Part shown: positions 50,331 through 57,979 of the stretch, piece by piece
Numbering within the stretch: position 1 is the first letter of the stretch
Layout of the letters: the number at the start of each line of letters is the position of its first letter
NCBI GenBank assembly: GCA_024398835.1
Contig: JAKSIK010000005.1
Coordinates: forward strand, 1 to 64,000
Length of the DNA: 64,000 nucleotides
Reading direction: 5' to 3'
DNA from: Fibrobacter sp.
Lineage (GTDB): Bacteria > Fibrobacterota > Fibrobacteria > Fibrobacterales > Fibrobacteraceae
The notes under the pieces: generated by a model
Database searches by the model: none
What the model saw: the letters and a program-made list of their open reading frames with translations, nothing else
Told to the model about the DNA's origin: nothing
Program-made: the position numbers and the translations under genes

Positions 50331-51809
50331 ATGGGCGGCTTTTGCGGCGTTATTTCCAAAGATGATTGCGTATGCGATCTCTTCTTCGGCACTGATTATC
50401 ATTCACATCTTGGAACACACCGCGGCGGTCTAGCCGTCTTGAAGCCCGACGGAAGCTTCCACCGCTCCATCCACAACATCCAGAACACTCCTTTCCGCAG
50501 TAAGTTTGAACACGACCTGGCTAGTTTCGCCGGCAATGTGGGCATCGGCGTCATCTCGGACACCGACCCGCAGCCTCTTGTAATGTGCTGCAAACTGGGC
50601 ACCTTCGCCATCGTGACCCTCGGCCTCATCACCAACATCGAGGAACTGAAGGACGAACTCTTCAAGAACAACTGCATGCAGTTGCAGTATTCCACCACCA
50701 GTGGAATGGTTGGCCCCACGGAAGTGGTTTCCGCCCTCATTGCGACACAGGATTCCATCGTCGAAGGTCTCAAGTACGTTCACGAAAAAGTGAAGGGCAG
50801 CTGCTCCGTGCTCCTGGTTGATAAAAATGGTAAGTTCTACGCCAGCCGCGACAAATGGGGCCGCACGCCCATCATTCTGGGCAAAAAAGATGGTTCCATG
50901 ATTGCCCTGCAGGAAAGCTGCGCTCTCTACAATCTGGGTTACGAATATGTGCGCGACCTGGGTCCTGGAGAGGTGGTCGAACTCACGCCCGATGGAGACA
51001 CAACTCTTGTTGAGCCGGGGAAGAAAATGGCCATCTGCTCCTTCCTCTGGGTGTACTATGGCTTCCCCGCCTCCAGCTACGAAGGCCGCAATGTGGAGAT
51101 GATGCGCTACCGCTGTGGAAGTGCACTTGCAAAGCGCACACCTACGGAAGCAGACGCCGCCTGCGGTATTCCGGATTCTGGAACTTCTCACGCCCTCGGC
51201 TACGCTCACGAGGCAGGCATCAAGTTCGCCCGCCCCTTCGTGAAGTACACGCCGACTTGGGCCCGCTCTTTTATGCCTCAGGACCAGCGCCAGCGCGAGC
51301 ACGTGGCCTCCATGAAACTCATTCCGGTTCCTGGCCTCATCAAGGACCGCCGCCTGGTATTCTGCGATGATTCCATTGTCCGCGGAACACAGCTTGGCAA
51401 GCAGGCGAAGAAGCTCTATTCCCTCGGCTGTAGCGAGACCCACATGCGCATTGCATGCCCGCCGTTAATTTATCCGTGCAAGTTCATCAACTTCTCCCGC
51501 TCCAAAAGCGAATACGACCTCATTACCCGCCGCTACATTCGCGAAATGGAAGGGGAAAATGCCGACATTGCCAAATACACGGACCCGGATAGTGAAGCCT
51601 ACAAGGGAATGGTGGATTACATCCGCAAGAACCTGAACTTGACAACACTTGCCTTCCAGCGGATTGACGACTTGGTTCACGCCATCGGACTCCCGGAAGA
51701 TCAGCTTTGCACCTACTGCTGGAGCGGCAAGGACTACGCCGTGAATGGCGATTGCTACCACTGCCCCTGCGAAGGCGGCGAGTGCCCCTGCCATAAAGAA
51801 AAAAAATGA
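50331..51809 (+). CDS. purF: Amidophosphoribosyltransferase-like protein
   Basis: 492 aa. N-terminal Ntn glutaminase domain and C-terminal PRTase. The nucleophile Cys would be C5 (MGGFCGV), so a 4-residue propeptide must be removed, as PurF of the B. subtilis type also does (longer propeptide). Also seen: THRGGLAVL (RG-G loop), the glutamine-site region and the PRPP loop VFCDDSIVRGTQL. Cys residues in ACPPLIYPC, CTYC and the tail CYHCPCEGGECPCH may hold an Fe-S cluster. It catalyses the first step of purine synthesis. An AGGAG site precedes ATG 50331. Confidence 0.88.
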   Translation: MGGFCGVISKDDCVCDLFFGTDYHSHLGTHRGGLAVLKPDGSFHRSIHNIQNTPFRSKFEHDLASFAGNVGIGVISDTDPQPLVMCCKLGTFAIVTLGLITNIEELKDELFKNNCMQLQYSTTSGMVGPTEVVSALIATQDSIVEGLKYVHEKVKGSCSVLLVDKNGKFYASRDKWGRTPIILGKKDGSMIALQESCALYNLGYEYVRDLGPGEVVELTPDGDTTLVEPGKKMAICSFLWVYYGFPASSYEGRNVEMMRYRCGSALAKRTPTEADAACGIPDSGTSHALGYAHEAGIKFARPFVKYTPTWARSFMPQDQRQREHVASMKLIPVPGLIKDRRLVFCDDSIVRGTQLGKQAKKLYSLGCSETHMRIACPPLIYPCKFINFSRSKSEYDLITRRYIREMEGENADIAKYTDPDSEAYKGMVDYIRKNLNLTTLAFQRIDDLVHAIGLPEDQLCTYCWSGKDYAVNGDCYHCPCEGGECPCHKEKK

Positions 51810-51824
51810 TGGAGTGAGGTTCCA

Positions 51825-53957
51825 ATGAAAAACATTCTCCCTTGTTTCGTGCTTGTCGCCTTATTGGTTGCTTGTGGCGACCATGCGGGGGATTTTTCTG
51901 CGGACTACCTTGATTCAAATCCAGTTCAGATTGGCGATGAGAGCCAAGACAAGGATAGCGTTGATGTGGAGGTCGTCGCTTCTGAGGAAGACATCCCCAA
52001 TTGCACCTCTACGCGGGAGGGAGGCGTTTTTTATGTCGCGGAACTGGAGCAAAAATTCGTCTGCAGGGATGGGGAATGGGTAGAATACGAACCGGATTCT
52101 GATGAGGGTGAGGAATGCGGTGAAGATGAATGCGAAGCGTCTGAAAAGTCCAGCTCCAGCAAGAGAAGGCGTTCTTCTTCGTCTACGGAAGATGAGGAAG
52201 ATGATGGGGATGGTGACTTTGAAGAGGATGAAGATAATGACGAATCTTCGGATAGCGGGGAAGATCCCGTATCCAGTAGTTCCAGAGAAAAGGGGAAAAG
52301 CAACTCTTCTGCAGTAAGCCCCACGGGTGCCATTGGCGGCATTTGTGTTGCTTCCGATAGCGTGATTGAGAAGGGCGAATCTGTGCAATGGAGCTACAAG
52401 AGGATTGGCCCTGTGATTCCCTCCACGTACAGTTGGACGTTTGAGGACGGGTCCATTGCTTCTAGCCAGGATTCCCTGCCCGCTCCGGTAACCTATGTAA
52501 CCGCTGGTATTCATGGTGTGACATTGGTCTTGGACAAGGGGAAGGAGCATGAGGAGTTGAGAACCTGCTCCGTGCGAGTGCACGGAACGCCTGTGACCTC
52601 TTGTGAATGTACGAGTAATGTATCTGGCAACTATGTCGTTCTTCCCGATGATGATGAGGTAACTGTAACATGGTCAGTGAGCGGTTGTGAAGGTGCCGCC
52701 CCCTTTACCTATTCCTGGGGAGGAGTTGCTGCAGGGACTAGTACATCTTCGACCGTGGCCTTCTCCACAACGGGAAACTTTGCGCCGACGGTGAGGGTGG
52801 AGAATAGCCAGGCCGAGCATGTGAATATTACCTGTTCATCGGTGACAGTTGTTTTGCCTATATCTGGAATTTGTGGCTTGGATAAGGCATCTTATGGTAC
52901 AGGAATGAATCCCGTTACGGCGAAACCCGGTGAGACATGGTATTTTATTGGACCTAGAAGTATTTCGGGATGGAATACAAGCGTGTATGGCTCAAATCCA
53001 TTGTCTATGAGTTTGGAGGGAGAGGGGGTAAATAAGACTGTATCGATTCCTTATTATGGATCTACTTCTTATTTGTCTACAATTGTAGCGCCTACAGCGC
53101 CAGGAACGTATGTGTACAAAGTTAAGTATCTTGATTCAGATGTTTGCTCAACAACGATGACTGTTGTTGGGTCAAGTAGTTCCTCCAGCGTCATTGCGAG
53201 CAGTTCGTCTGCGAATGAGTCCAGTAGCAGCGAGGCCGTGGCGGAGGTGAAGTCGGCGGGGTACTATGAGAATCACTGCCCTGCGGGCCATACTTGCAAG
53301 GATGCCGCCCCGTCCACCTACCTGAAGAGTGGCATCACTTATGGCGAAATCCTGGACACCCGTGACGACCAGGTGTACAAGGTGGTGACCATCGGCGACC
53401 AGACCTGGATGGCGCAGAATCTGAACTATGCGCCAGACGAGGATTACGTATCCACTCTGGGTTCCTATGCCTGGAGCGGCTGCTACAACAATTCTGCGGA
53501 TTCCTGCGCCAAGTACGGTCGCCTGTACACCTGGGAAGTGGCCATGGACAAGGCTGGTTGTGGCTATGGAGAATCTTGCAACAACAGTTACAAAGGCACT
53601 CAGGGTATTTGCCCCAGTGGCTGGCACCTGCCGACATACGCAGAATGGGACACCTTCTTCACGAACGTTGGAGGAGAAAATGTTGCTGGTAGAATGTTGA
53701 AGTCGGAGGAAGGATGGAACTATTACTCCGAGTCAACCAAGGGTATCGACTACTACGGCTTTTCCGCTCTCCCTGCAGGCTACAGGTACGATTATGGCCA
53801 TTTCGACTATGCCGGCTACTACGCCTACTTCTGGTCGTCTAGCGAGGACTATAGCTTCAACGCCTTCAGCATGTACTTGCTCTACTACGTCGAGAATGCT
53901 GAGCTGCACGGCTACAGTAAGAACTACGCGTTCTCTGTTCGTTGCCTCAAGGACTGA
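51825..53957 (+). CDS. Large FISUMP-domain lipoprotein with acidic Ser-rich linker and PKD-like domains
   Basis: 710 aa. Lipoprotein signal ends at LLVAC (C16). Residues about 90-160 are an acidic/serine linker with several Ser runs. Residues about 170-470 hold three Ig/PKD-like blocks (WSYKRIGPVIPSTYSWTFEDG; VTWSVSGCEGAAPFTYSWGG; KPGETWYFIGP). A second Ser-rich linker (SSSSSVIASSSSANESSSSEA, read in parts) leads to a C-terminal FISUMP domain (about 500-710: VVTIGDQTWMAQNLNY, GRLYTWEVAM, GICPSGWHLPTYAEW, FSALPAGYRYDYG, SVRCLKD). The 52900-53170 DNA is AT-richer than its flanks. A cell-surface protein of unknown role. Confidence 0.88.
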   Translation: MKNILPCFVLVALLVACGDHAGDFSADYLDSNPVQIGDESQDKDSVDVEVVASEEDIPNCTSTREGGVFYVAELEQKFVCRDGEWVEYEPDSDEGEECGEDECEASEKSSSSKRRRSSSSTEDEEDDGDGDFEEDEDNDESSDSGEDPVSSSSREKGKSNSSAVSPTGAIGGICVASDSVIEKGESVQWSYKRIGPVIPSTYSWTFEDGSIASSQDSLPAPVTYVTAGIHGVTLVLDKGKEHEELRTCSVRVHGTPVTSCECTSNVSGNYVVLPDDDEVTVTWSVSGCEGAAPFTYSWGGVAAGTSTSSTVAFSTTGNFAPTVRVENSQAEHVNITCSSVTVVLPISGICGLDKASYGTGMNPVTAKPGETWYFIGPRSISGWNTSVYGSNPLSMSLEGEGVNKTVSIPYYGSTSYLSTIVAPTAPGTYVYKVKYLDSDVCSTTMTVVGSSSSSSVIASSSSANESSSSEAVAEVKSAGYYENHCPAGHTCKDAAPSTYLKSGITYGEILDTRDDQVYKVVTIGDQTWMAQNLNYAPDEDYVSTLGSYAWSGCYNNSADSCAKYGRLYTWEVAMDKAGCGYGESCNNSYKGTQGICPSGWHLPTYAEWDTFFTNVGGENVAGRMLKSEEGWNYYSESTKGIDYYGFSALPAGYRYDYGHFDYAGYYAYFWSSSEDYSFNAFSMYLLYYVENAELHGYSKNYAFSVRCLKD

Positions 53958-53958
53958 A

Positions 53959-54028
53959 GCAAGGCGAGTGTAGCGGCAGCAAGCATGCTTGCTGACATTA
54001 CCGAGCCGCAGCGTAGTGCGCTCTGCGC
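53959..54028 (-). repeat. Two-hairpin repeat, copy B
   Basis: Read on the minus strand: hairpin GCGC-AGA-GCGC, a 10-nt spacer, GGCTCGGTAATGT, the perfect 18-bp palindrome CAGCAAGCATGCTTGCTG (53977-53994), then CCGCTACACTCGCCTTGCT. The blocks match copy A (818-886) and copy C (54989-55060) while the hairpins differ. Confidence 0.7.
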
Positions 54029-54190
54029 CACAACTAGGAGGCGAACGATTCCCAAGTGAGGGTCGCAAGAGACTGAGTGCAGGCTCTTATGACCGAACGA
54101 AAGAATCCTGCGCAAAGCGCAACCCTGCACAGAAATGCTTGCATTTCTGTATAGGTGAGCCGAACTGTTGTGCACTTTGTGCCACTCCAA

Positions 54191-54219
54191 CTAGGGAAAC
54201 GCCACAGGCGTTTCTCTAG
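54191..54219. other. Long perfect hairpin
   Basis: CTAGGGAAACGCC / GGCGTTTCTCTAG with loop ACA (13 pairs, one G-T). Confidence 0.65.
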
Positions 54220-54220
54220 T

Positions 54221-54247
54221 AAGCCCCAGCCCTAAGGGCTGGGGCTT
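54221..54247. terminator. Strong hairpin, possible terminator of the FISUMP gene or of minus-strand RNA
   Basis: GCCCCAGCCC-TAA-GGGCTGGGGC (10 pairs), then TTCAAATTC. The T-run is short, so termination is only likely. Confidence 0.5.
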
Positions 54248-54395
54248 CAAATTCACCTTTCCCCAAGGGCGAAGCCTGCGGTGCTGACCACAAAGGAGGA
54301 AAGGCGGACTCTTGGTCGCTAATTAGAAAATCACATGCTCGCGGAGGTATAAATCGAATCAGCTTTCGCGAATGCAAAAGCTCGTAGGAAAGATA

Positions 54396-54848
54396 TTATT
54401 CCAATTGACTTCCTATTGCAAAAAATAAAGCAATCGCGGCAATTGTGCATAACATGCCGAATATTCCAATAACCAGGTAGAGGATGAACAACATTTTGGC
54501 GGAATTCGTGCTGCCAACTAGTCGTTTGTTGGTTGTGGGGTAGGTTTGTTTCCAAATGTGGTACAGGTCGACCATAATCCAAATCATTAGGGCAAAGATT
54601 GGAAAGAAAGTGAGGGCTCCAACAAGCCCTAGAATGATTTTTGAAATTCCGCGCCCAGGCCTTTCAAGAAGAAAGTCGTGTATTCCAAAATAGCCAAGAA
54701 AGAACGCAAATAGCGCGGCATGGGTTGTTTCGACTGTCGCAACCTCGTTTGACTGGGAAACGCTGTTTGTTCCTGTTAGGCTTGATCCGCAATAAGCGCA
54801 AAAATCGCCCTCGCCAACGTGCTCTTTTCCACATTTCGGACAGAACAT
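54396..54848 (-). CDS. TM2-domain protein with N-terminal zinc ribbon
   Basis: 150 aa. It begins MFCPKCGKEHVGEGDFCAYCG, a zinc ribbon of two CxxC pairs. Then come a Ser/Asn linker and a TM2-type membrane domain: ALFAFFLGYFGIHDFLL, a second helix with GLVGALTFFPIFALMIWIMVD and a third near the C-terminus. TM2 proteins are common but of unknown role. It lies between repeat copies B and C, which point outward from it. Confidence 0.75.
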   Translation of the reverse strand: MFCPKCGKEHVGEGDFCAYCGSSLTGTNSVSQSNEVATVETTHAALFAFFLGYFGIHDFLLERPGRGISKIILGLVGALTFFPIFALMIWIMVDLYHIWKQTYPTTNKRLVGSTNSAKMLFILYLVIGIFGMLCTIAAIALFFAIGSQLE

Positions 54849-55155
54849 ACTACTCCTATCAAAATACGTTGATATGTATAAGATAAATTATTTATTTGAA
54901 TTTAGGAGCTTTTGGAGCGAGATGAGACAAAAGTCTCACTTCGTTTCACATTTTGCCCTACGGGTTACGGCTTTTGAATGGCGAGATTGATGCCCTACGG
55001 GCATCCGCAACTTCGGCTCGGCAATGTCGGTGAGCAAGCTCACCGCCGCTGCGCTCGCCTCGTGTGCTTTCGAACTCACTCCCTACGGTCGTGAATTCTC
55101 ATAATCTCGCGTTATGACGATACGAAAAGGGACCCATAAAGGGTCCCTTTCCGTA
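54849..55155. other. Intergenic region with hairpins and repeat copy C
   Basis: About 300 bp without a gene. It holds a TGAGAC/GTCTCA hairpin (54923-54938), GCCCTACGGG-type hairpins, repeat copy C (54989-55060) and the tRNA-Pro terminator (55118-55158). Confidence 0.5.
54989..55060 (+). repeat. Two-hairpin repeat, copy C
   Basis: Hairpin GATGCCC-TAC-GGGCATC (54989-55005), a 9-nt spacer, GGCTCGGCAATGT (55015-55027), hairpin CGGTGAGC-AA-GCTCACCG (55028-55045), then CCGCTGCGCTCGCCT. Compare copies A and B. Confidence 0.7.
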
Positions 55156-55158
55156 TCG
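55118..55158 (-). terminator. Terminator of tRNA-Pro(CGG)
   Basis: Long hairpin AAAGGGACCC / GGGTCCCTTT, extended by flanking GATACG/CGTATC pairing. It overlaps the tRNA 3' end by 2-3 nt and has T-rich sequence on the minus strand. Confidence 0.8.
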
Positions 55159-55229
55159 GAATAGCGAGATTCGAACTCACGACCTCTTGCTCCCGAAGCA
55201 AGCGCTCTACCAGGCTGAGCTATATTCCG
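55156..55229 (-). tRNA. tRNA-Pro (anticodon CGG)
   Basis: On the minus strand: acceptor CGGAATA / TATTCCG, D-arm TAGCTCAGCCTGGTAGAGC, anticodon stem CTTGC/GCAAG with loop TTCGGGA giving anticodon CGG, T-arm with AGTTCGAATCT. Its body resembles the tRNA-Pro(GGG) at 37099. The CCA is not encoded. Confidence 0.93.
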
Positions 55230-55284
55230 TTCCGTGAGGCCAATAATAGTTAAAAAACGGCCTTTTTTAAAGGGGAATGGGGAA

Positions 55285-55737
55285 TTATTTCCGTTTTTTG
55301 TCAATTTGGGGCCTTGGTTTCCCGATTTTTAGAATGCTGGACCCCGCGTTATCGGGTTCTGTGCGGTAGTAGACCACCTTGTTGCTCCACTCGGACCGGA
55401 CTTTACGGTCGATGATTTTTTTCACGTTCCCGTAGCTTGGATTTCCGCCGCCATGGATGATGCGGAGTACGGAAAGCCCTGCGATAATCAGGTCGTCGAT
55501 GCGTCGTTCTACGGCTTCGGCGGCTTCATCGGCAGTCATGCCATGGAGGTCGATTTCGTCCTCCGGATTCGGCATTTCCCAGGCTGCTGGATTCCGGCCC
55601 ATTTTCCGCCCTTTTTGCTTTATTTTCGGATTGTTTTCGAATTCCTTTGCATTTTTAGCGGCTTCGGCGTCCTTGTCCACAATATGGTGGTTCTTGAGCC
55701 ACTCCAGCTGCAGGGATTCTTCTTCATTGTATTCCAT
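55285..55737 (-). CDS. Smr-domain protein
   Basis: 150 aa. A charged helical N-terminal part (about 1-55) is followed by a Smr (MutS2 C-terminal-like) domain: DEIDLHGMTADEAAEAVE, VLRIIHGGGNPSYGNVKK (HGxG motif) and VVYYRTEPDNAGSSILKI. Smr domains bind or nick branched DNA or RNA. It follows the lpxL-type gene by 14 nt on the same strand, so it is probably in the mraY unit. Whether it acts on DNA or on stalled-ribosome mRNA cannot be told. Confidence 0.85.
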   Translation of the reverse strand: MEYNEEESLQLEWLKNHHIVDKDAEAAKNAKEFENNPKIKQKGRKMGRNPAAWEMPNPEDEIDLHGMTADEAAEAVERRIDDLIIAGLSVLRIIHGGGNPSYGNVKKIIDRKVRSEWSNKVVYYRTEPDNAGSSILKIGKPRPQIDKKRK

Positions 55738-55751
55738 ATCGCAATTATACC

Positions 55752-56633
55752 TTAATTTTCAATGCAGAAATTTCGATGGTAGTTCCAGCACCACTGCTCG
55801 GGATGTTCCTTTATCCAGCCTTCGATTTCCCGCGCGATGCCTTGCACGAGATCCATTTCGCCTGCTTCCGAGGCTGCGGTTTTGGGCGGGTAGTAGTTTT
55901 CGAACCGCACCACGTGCTGCCGGATTTTTTTGCCCTTTTCGTCAGTCGCCATTTCGCTGAAGGTGCGGAAGGTGACGATGCCAGCGCCCATCTGGTTCGC
56001 CTTGACGGGGAGTCGGAGGTAGAGGGTGGTTTCTCGCCCGAACAGTTCGACGGTGTTTCCGCGGGCGTCCTTGGCCTGATCCACCACCATGGCCAGGATT
56101 CCCTTGGTCTTGAAGAGGCTTCGGAGAACGGAGGAAACTTCGTCGGTGCTGTACTCGTGAAGGTTTGAATCTTGCCGAAAATTTTGGAGGGTGCGGGTGA
56201 GAGCCTTGTTTTTGAATGGGTTAGTAATTAGGTGCACATGCTGGCTGTAGCGGCAAAGGCTCCGGTGGAGGTTCTCAAATGCTCCTTGGTGGATACTGAG
56301 GGCAACAATGGGCCCTTGGGTGAGGGCTTCCCGAATCACATCCTCATTTTCATAACGAACCCGCTTTGTGGCGCTTTGCATCCGTGTAAGCAATCGGTAG
56401 CTATCGATTCCGTTCCAATAAAGAGAATTGAAGACTTCTTTTGCAGAAACTCTTTTTTTCGCGGAATCTGTTGCAAAACCGCAATTTTTTAAGTGCTTTT
56501 CTACACGGCCGTAGGCACGTTTTTTGTGGGTGGCTTTATAGATGGGGTGAAAAATCGCAAAAAGAAGATTAAGAATGGCGTCGGGTAGCCTCAGAAAGAA
56601 ATGAAATGTTAATTTGTACAAAATCCATTTCAT
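55752..56633 (-). CDS. Lipid A biosynthesis acyltransferase (LpxL/HtrB-type)
   Basis: 293 aa. A hydrophobic N-terminus (about 5-30), then the acyltransferase core with SIHQGAFEN (the HX4D/E-type catalytic motif, here H-x4-E), ILAMVVDQAKDARGNTVELFGR and the end CWNYHRNF. It transfers a secondary acyl chain to lipid A or a related glycolipid, fitting an outer membrane. Its ATG overlaps the pyrophosphorylase stop, implying coupled translation. Confidence 0.85.
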   Translation of the reverse strand: MKWILYKLTFHFFLRLPDAILNLLFAIFHPIYKATHKKRAYGRVEKHLKNCGFATDSAKKRVSAKEVFNSLYWNGIDSYRLLTRMQSATKRVRYENEDVIREALTQGPIVALSIHQGAFENLHRSLCRYSQHVHLITNPFKNKALTRTLQNFRQDSNLHEYSTDEVSSVLRSLFKTKGILAMVVDQAKDARGNTVELFGRETTLYLRLPVKANQMGAGIVTFRTFSEMATDEKGKKIRQHVVRFENYYPPKTAASEAGEMDLVQGIAREIEGWIKEHPEQWCWNYHRNFCIEN

Positions 56634-57967
56634 TCATCGAATTCCAGAATGCCTCTTCCCAGTTCTCTCTCGAACAAGCGGCGGGTCAATCCTTCGCCAG
56701 CGTAGCTGAGGGAAGGAGAAATCTCGTAGAGCTTGTGGGGGTTTACTTCCACATGGGCCTTCTCCAGCCATTCCCGATGGAGTTTTCCAATCATGACGCG
56801 GGCGGTCTTGGGAGAATCTACGCCCTCGGCATTTTTCACGGGGGAGAATTCCTCTTCGCGGACTACACCAAAGGGCAGCATGGACCCGAGAAGCGGGAAT
56901 GCGTCGAACAGGAACTGCTCGAACTTCCAGCAGTTCTCGATGCCGCAGACTTTTTTGCGGGCGGTGTGCCACGGGAGGCGAGAGGTCTGGAGTTTCCGGA
57001 GGCCTTCAATCTTGAAGAGATGCACAGCGATGTTGCCGCCATCAAACGTGAGGCTTCCGTCGGCGTTTGTCATGTCGCGGAAGTTGTCGGGAAGGTCGCT
57101 GTATTCCACAACGCCGGGCTTCCCATCCTGGAAGGCGAAAATGCCCACCCGTTCCTGAGGGCCGGCCTTGTGGACAACTTTAGAGGCACTGATGGCGTGG
57201 CCGTCGGCAGCGAGAGCGCCAATGAATGCTGGGTCGCAGATACGGCAGAGGGCGTTATCCACGCTGTAGAGGAACAGATAGCGGATACCTTTCTCTACAA
57301 GCCAGGCGAGAGTTCCGCTTTGGGCGAGAGCCCGGAAACATCCACCGTTTCCATCGGGCACCAGTGCCAGATGGTCTTCCGATTCCAGAACCGCTTTCCC
57401 ATTGGGGTCCAGAGCGCAGATGGTTCCCTGCTCGAAGAATCGAATGTCATCCCGGTCCATTCCGAAGAAGGCGTTTTCTTCAAAGAAGTTGACGGTAGCC
57501 TTGTGATTCAGAGGGCTTGTCATGATGCACCAGGGAATGGGGTGACCTACTTGTGCTCCCAGATTCTTGATGCGTTCCGCCTGCAACTGGAATAAACTTT
57601 TGTGGCTGGGAAGACCAATGTCGAACATGCCCTTGGGACCTTCAAAGCCGAGTCGGGAACCTTGGCCGCCAGCCACCAGGAATGCTGCCACCTGACCCTT
57701 GCCTAAAACAACTTCTCCGGTCTCTTTCCAAAAATCATAACGGAGGTCGTCTTCTGCGATTTTCCAAGGCATGGGGCGAAGTTCGCCTGCTACATTCTTG
57801 CTTAAATCTGCAGTGGATTTTTCTGCATGGAGTTGCTTCAGTTCCATCCAATCCTGGGAGGCGATGTCCCGTTCCAAGTTTGCGCGGGCGTCTCCACTTA
57901 ATGTCTCTAAATGAGCCGCCAGAGCGTCTTGCCCAGCCGCTTTCAGGGTTTCAATCAAATCATTCAT
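56630..57967 (-). CDS. UDP-sugar pyrophosphorylase, UDPGP/AGX-type (likely UDP-GlcNAc)
   Basis: 445 aa. Nucleotidyltransferase of the UDPGP family common in eukaryotes and present in some bacteria: AAFLVAGGQGSRLGFEGPKGMFD (read in parts as LVAGGQGSRLG and GPKGMFDIGLP) is the UTP-binding loop; QLQAERI, IPWCIMTSPLNHKAT, FEENAFFGM and PDGNGGCF follow. These are typical of AGX1/UAP1-like enzymes making UDP-GlcNAc or UDP-GalNAc rather than of bacterial GlmU. It is co-transcribed with mraY and the acyltransferase, so UDP-GlcNAc for cell wall and lipid A is the likely use. Substrate is inference. Confidence 0.82.
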   Translation of the reverse strand: MNDLIETLKAAGQDALAAHLETLSGDARANLERDIASQDWMELKQLHAEKSTADLSKNVAGELRPMPWKIAEDDLRYDFWKETGEVVLGKGQVAAFLVAGGQGSRLGFEGPKGMFDIGLPSHKSLFQLQAERIKNLGAQVGHPIPWCIMTSPLNHKATVNFFEENAFFGMDRDDIRFFEQGTICALDPNGKAVLESEDHLALVPDGNGGCFRALAQSGTLAWLVEKGIRYLFLYSVDNALCRICDPAFIGALAADGHAISASKVVHKAGPQERVGIFAFQDGKPGVVEYSDLPDNFRDMTNADGSLTFDGGNIAVHLFKIEGLRKLQTSRLPWHTARKKVCGIENCWKFEQFLFDAFPLLGSMLPFGVVREEEFSPVKNAEGVDSPKTARVMIGKLHREWLEKAHVEVNPHKLYEISPSLSYAGEGLTRRLFERELGRGILEFDE

Positions 57968-57979
57968 AAATAAACTCTA

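Larger units (their letters stand above)
53958..54395. other. 438-bp non-coding region full of inverted repeats
   Basis: No convincing gene. It holds repeat copy B (53959-54028, minus), a 20-bp hairpin CAGAAATGC/GCATTTCTG (54130-54149), a 13-bp-stem hairpin (54191-54219) and the 10-bp-stem hairpin at 54221-54247. Short ORFs here run across hairpins and look spurious. Confidence 0.55.

Noticed and set aside
53989-54219. 76-codon ORF in the hairpin region
   Set aside because: It reads across several perfect hairpins, is Arg/Cys/Ser-rich and has no ribosome site.
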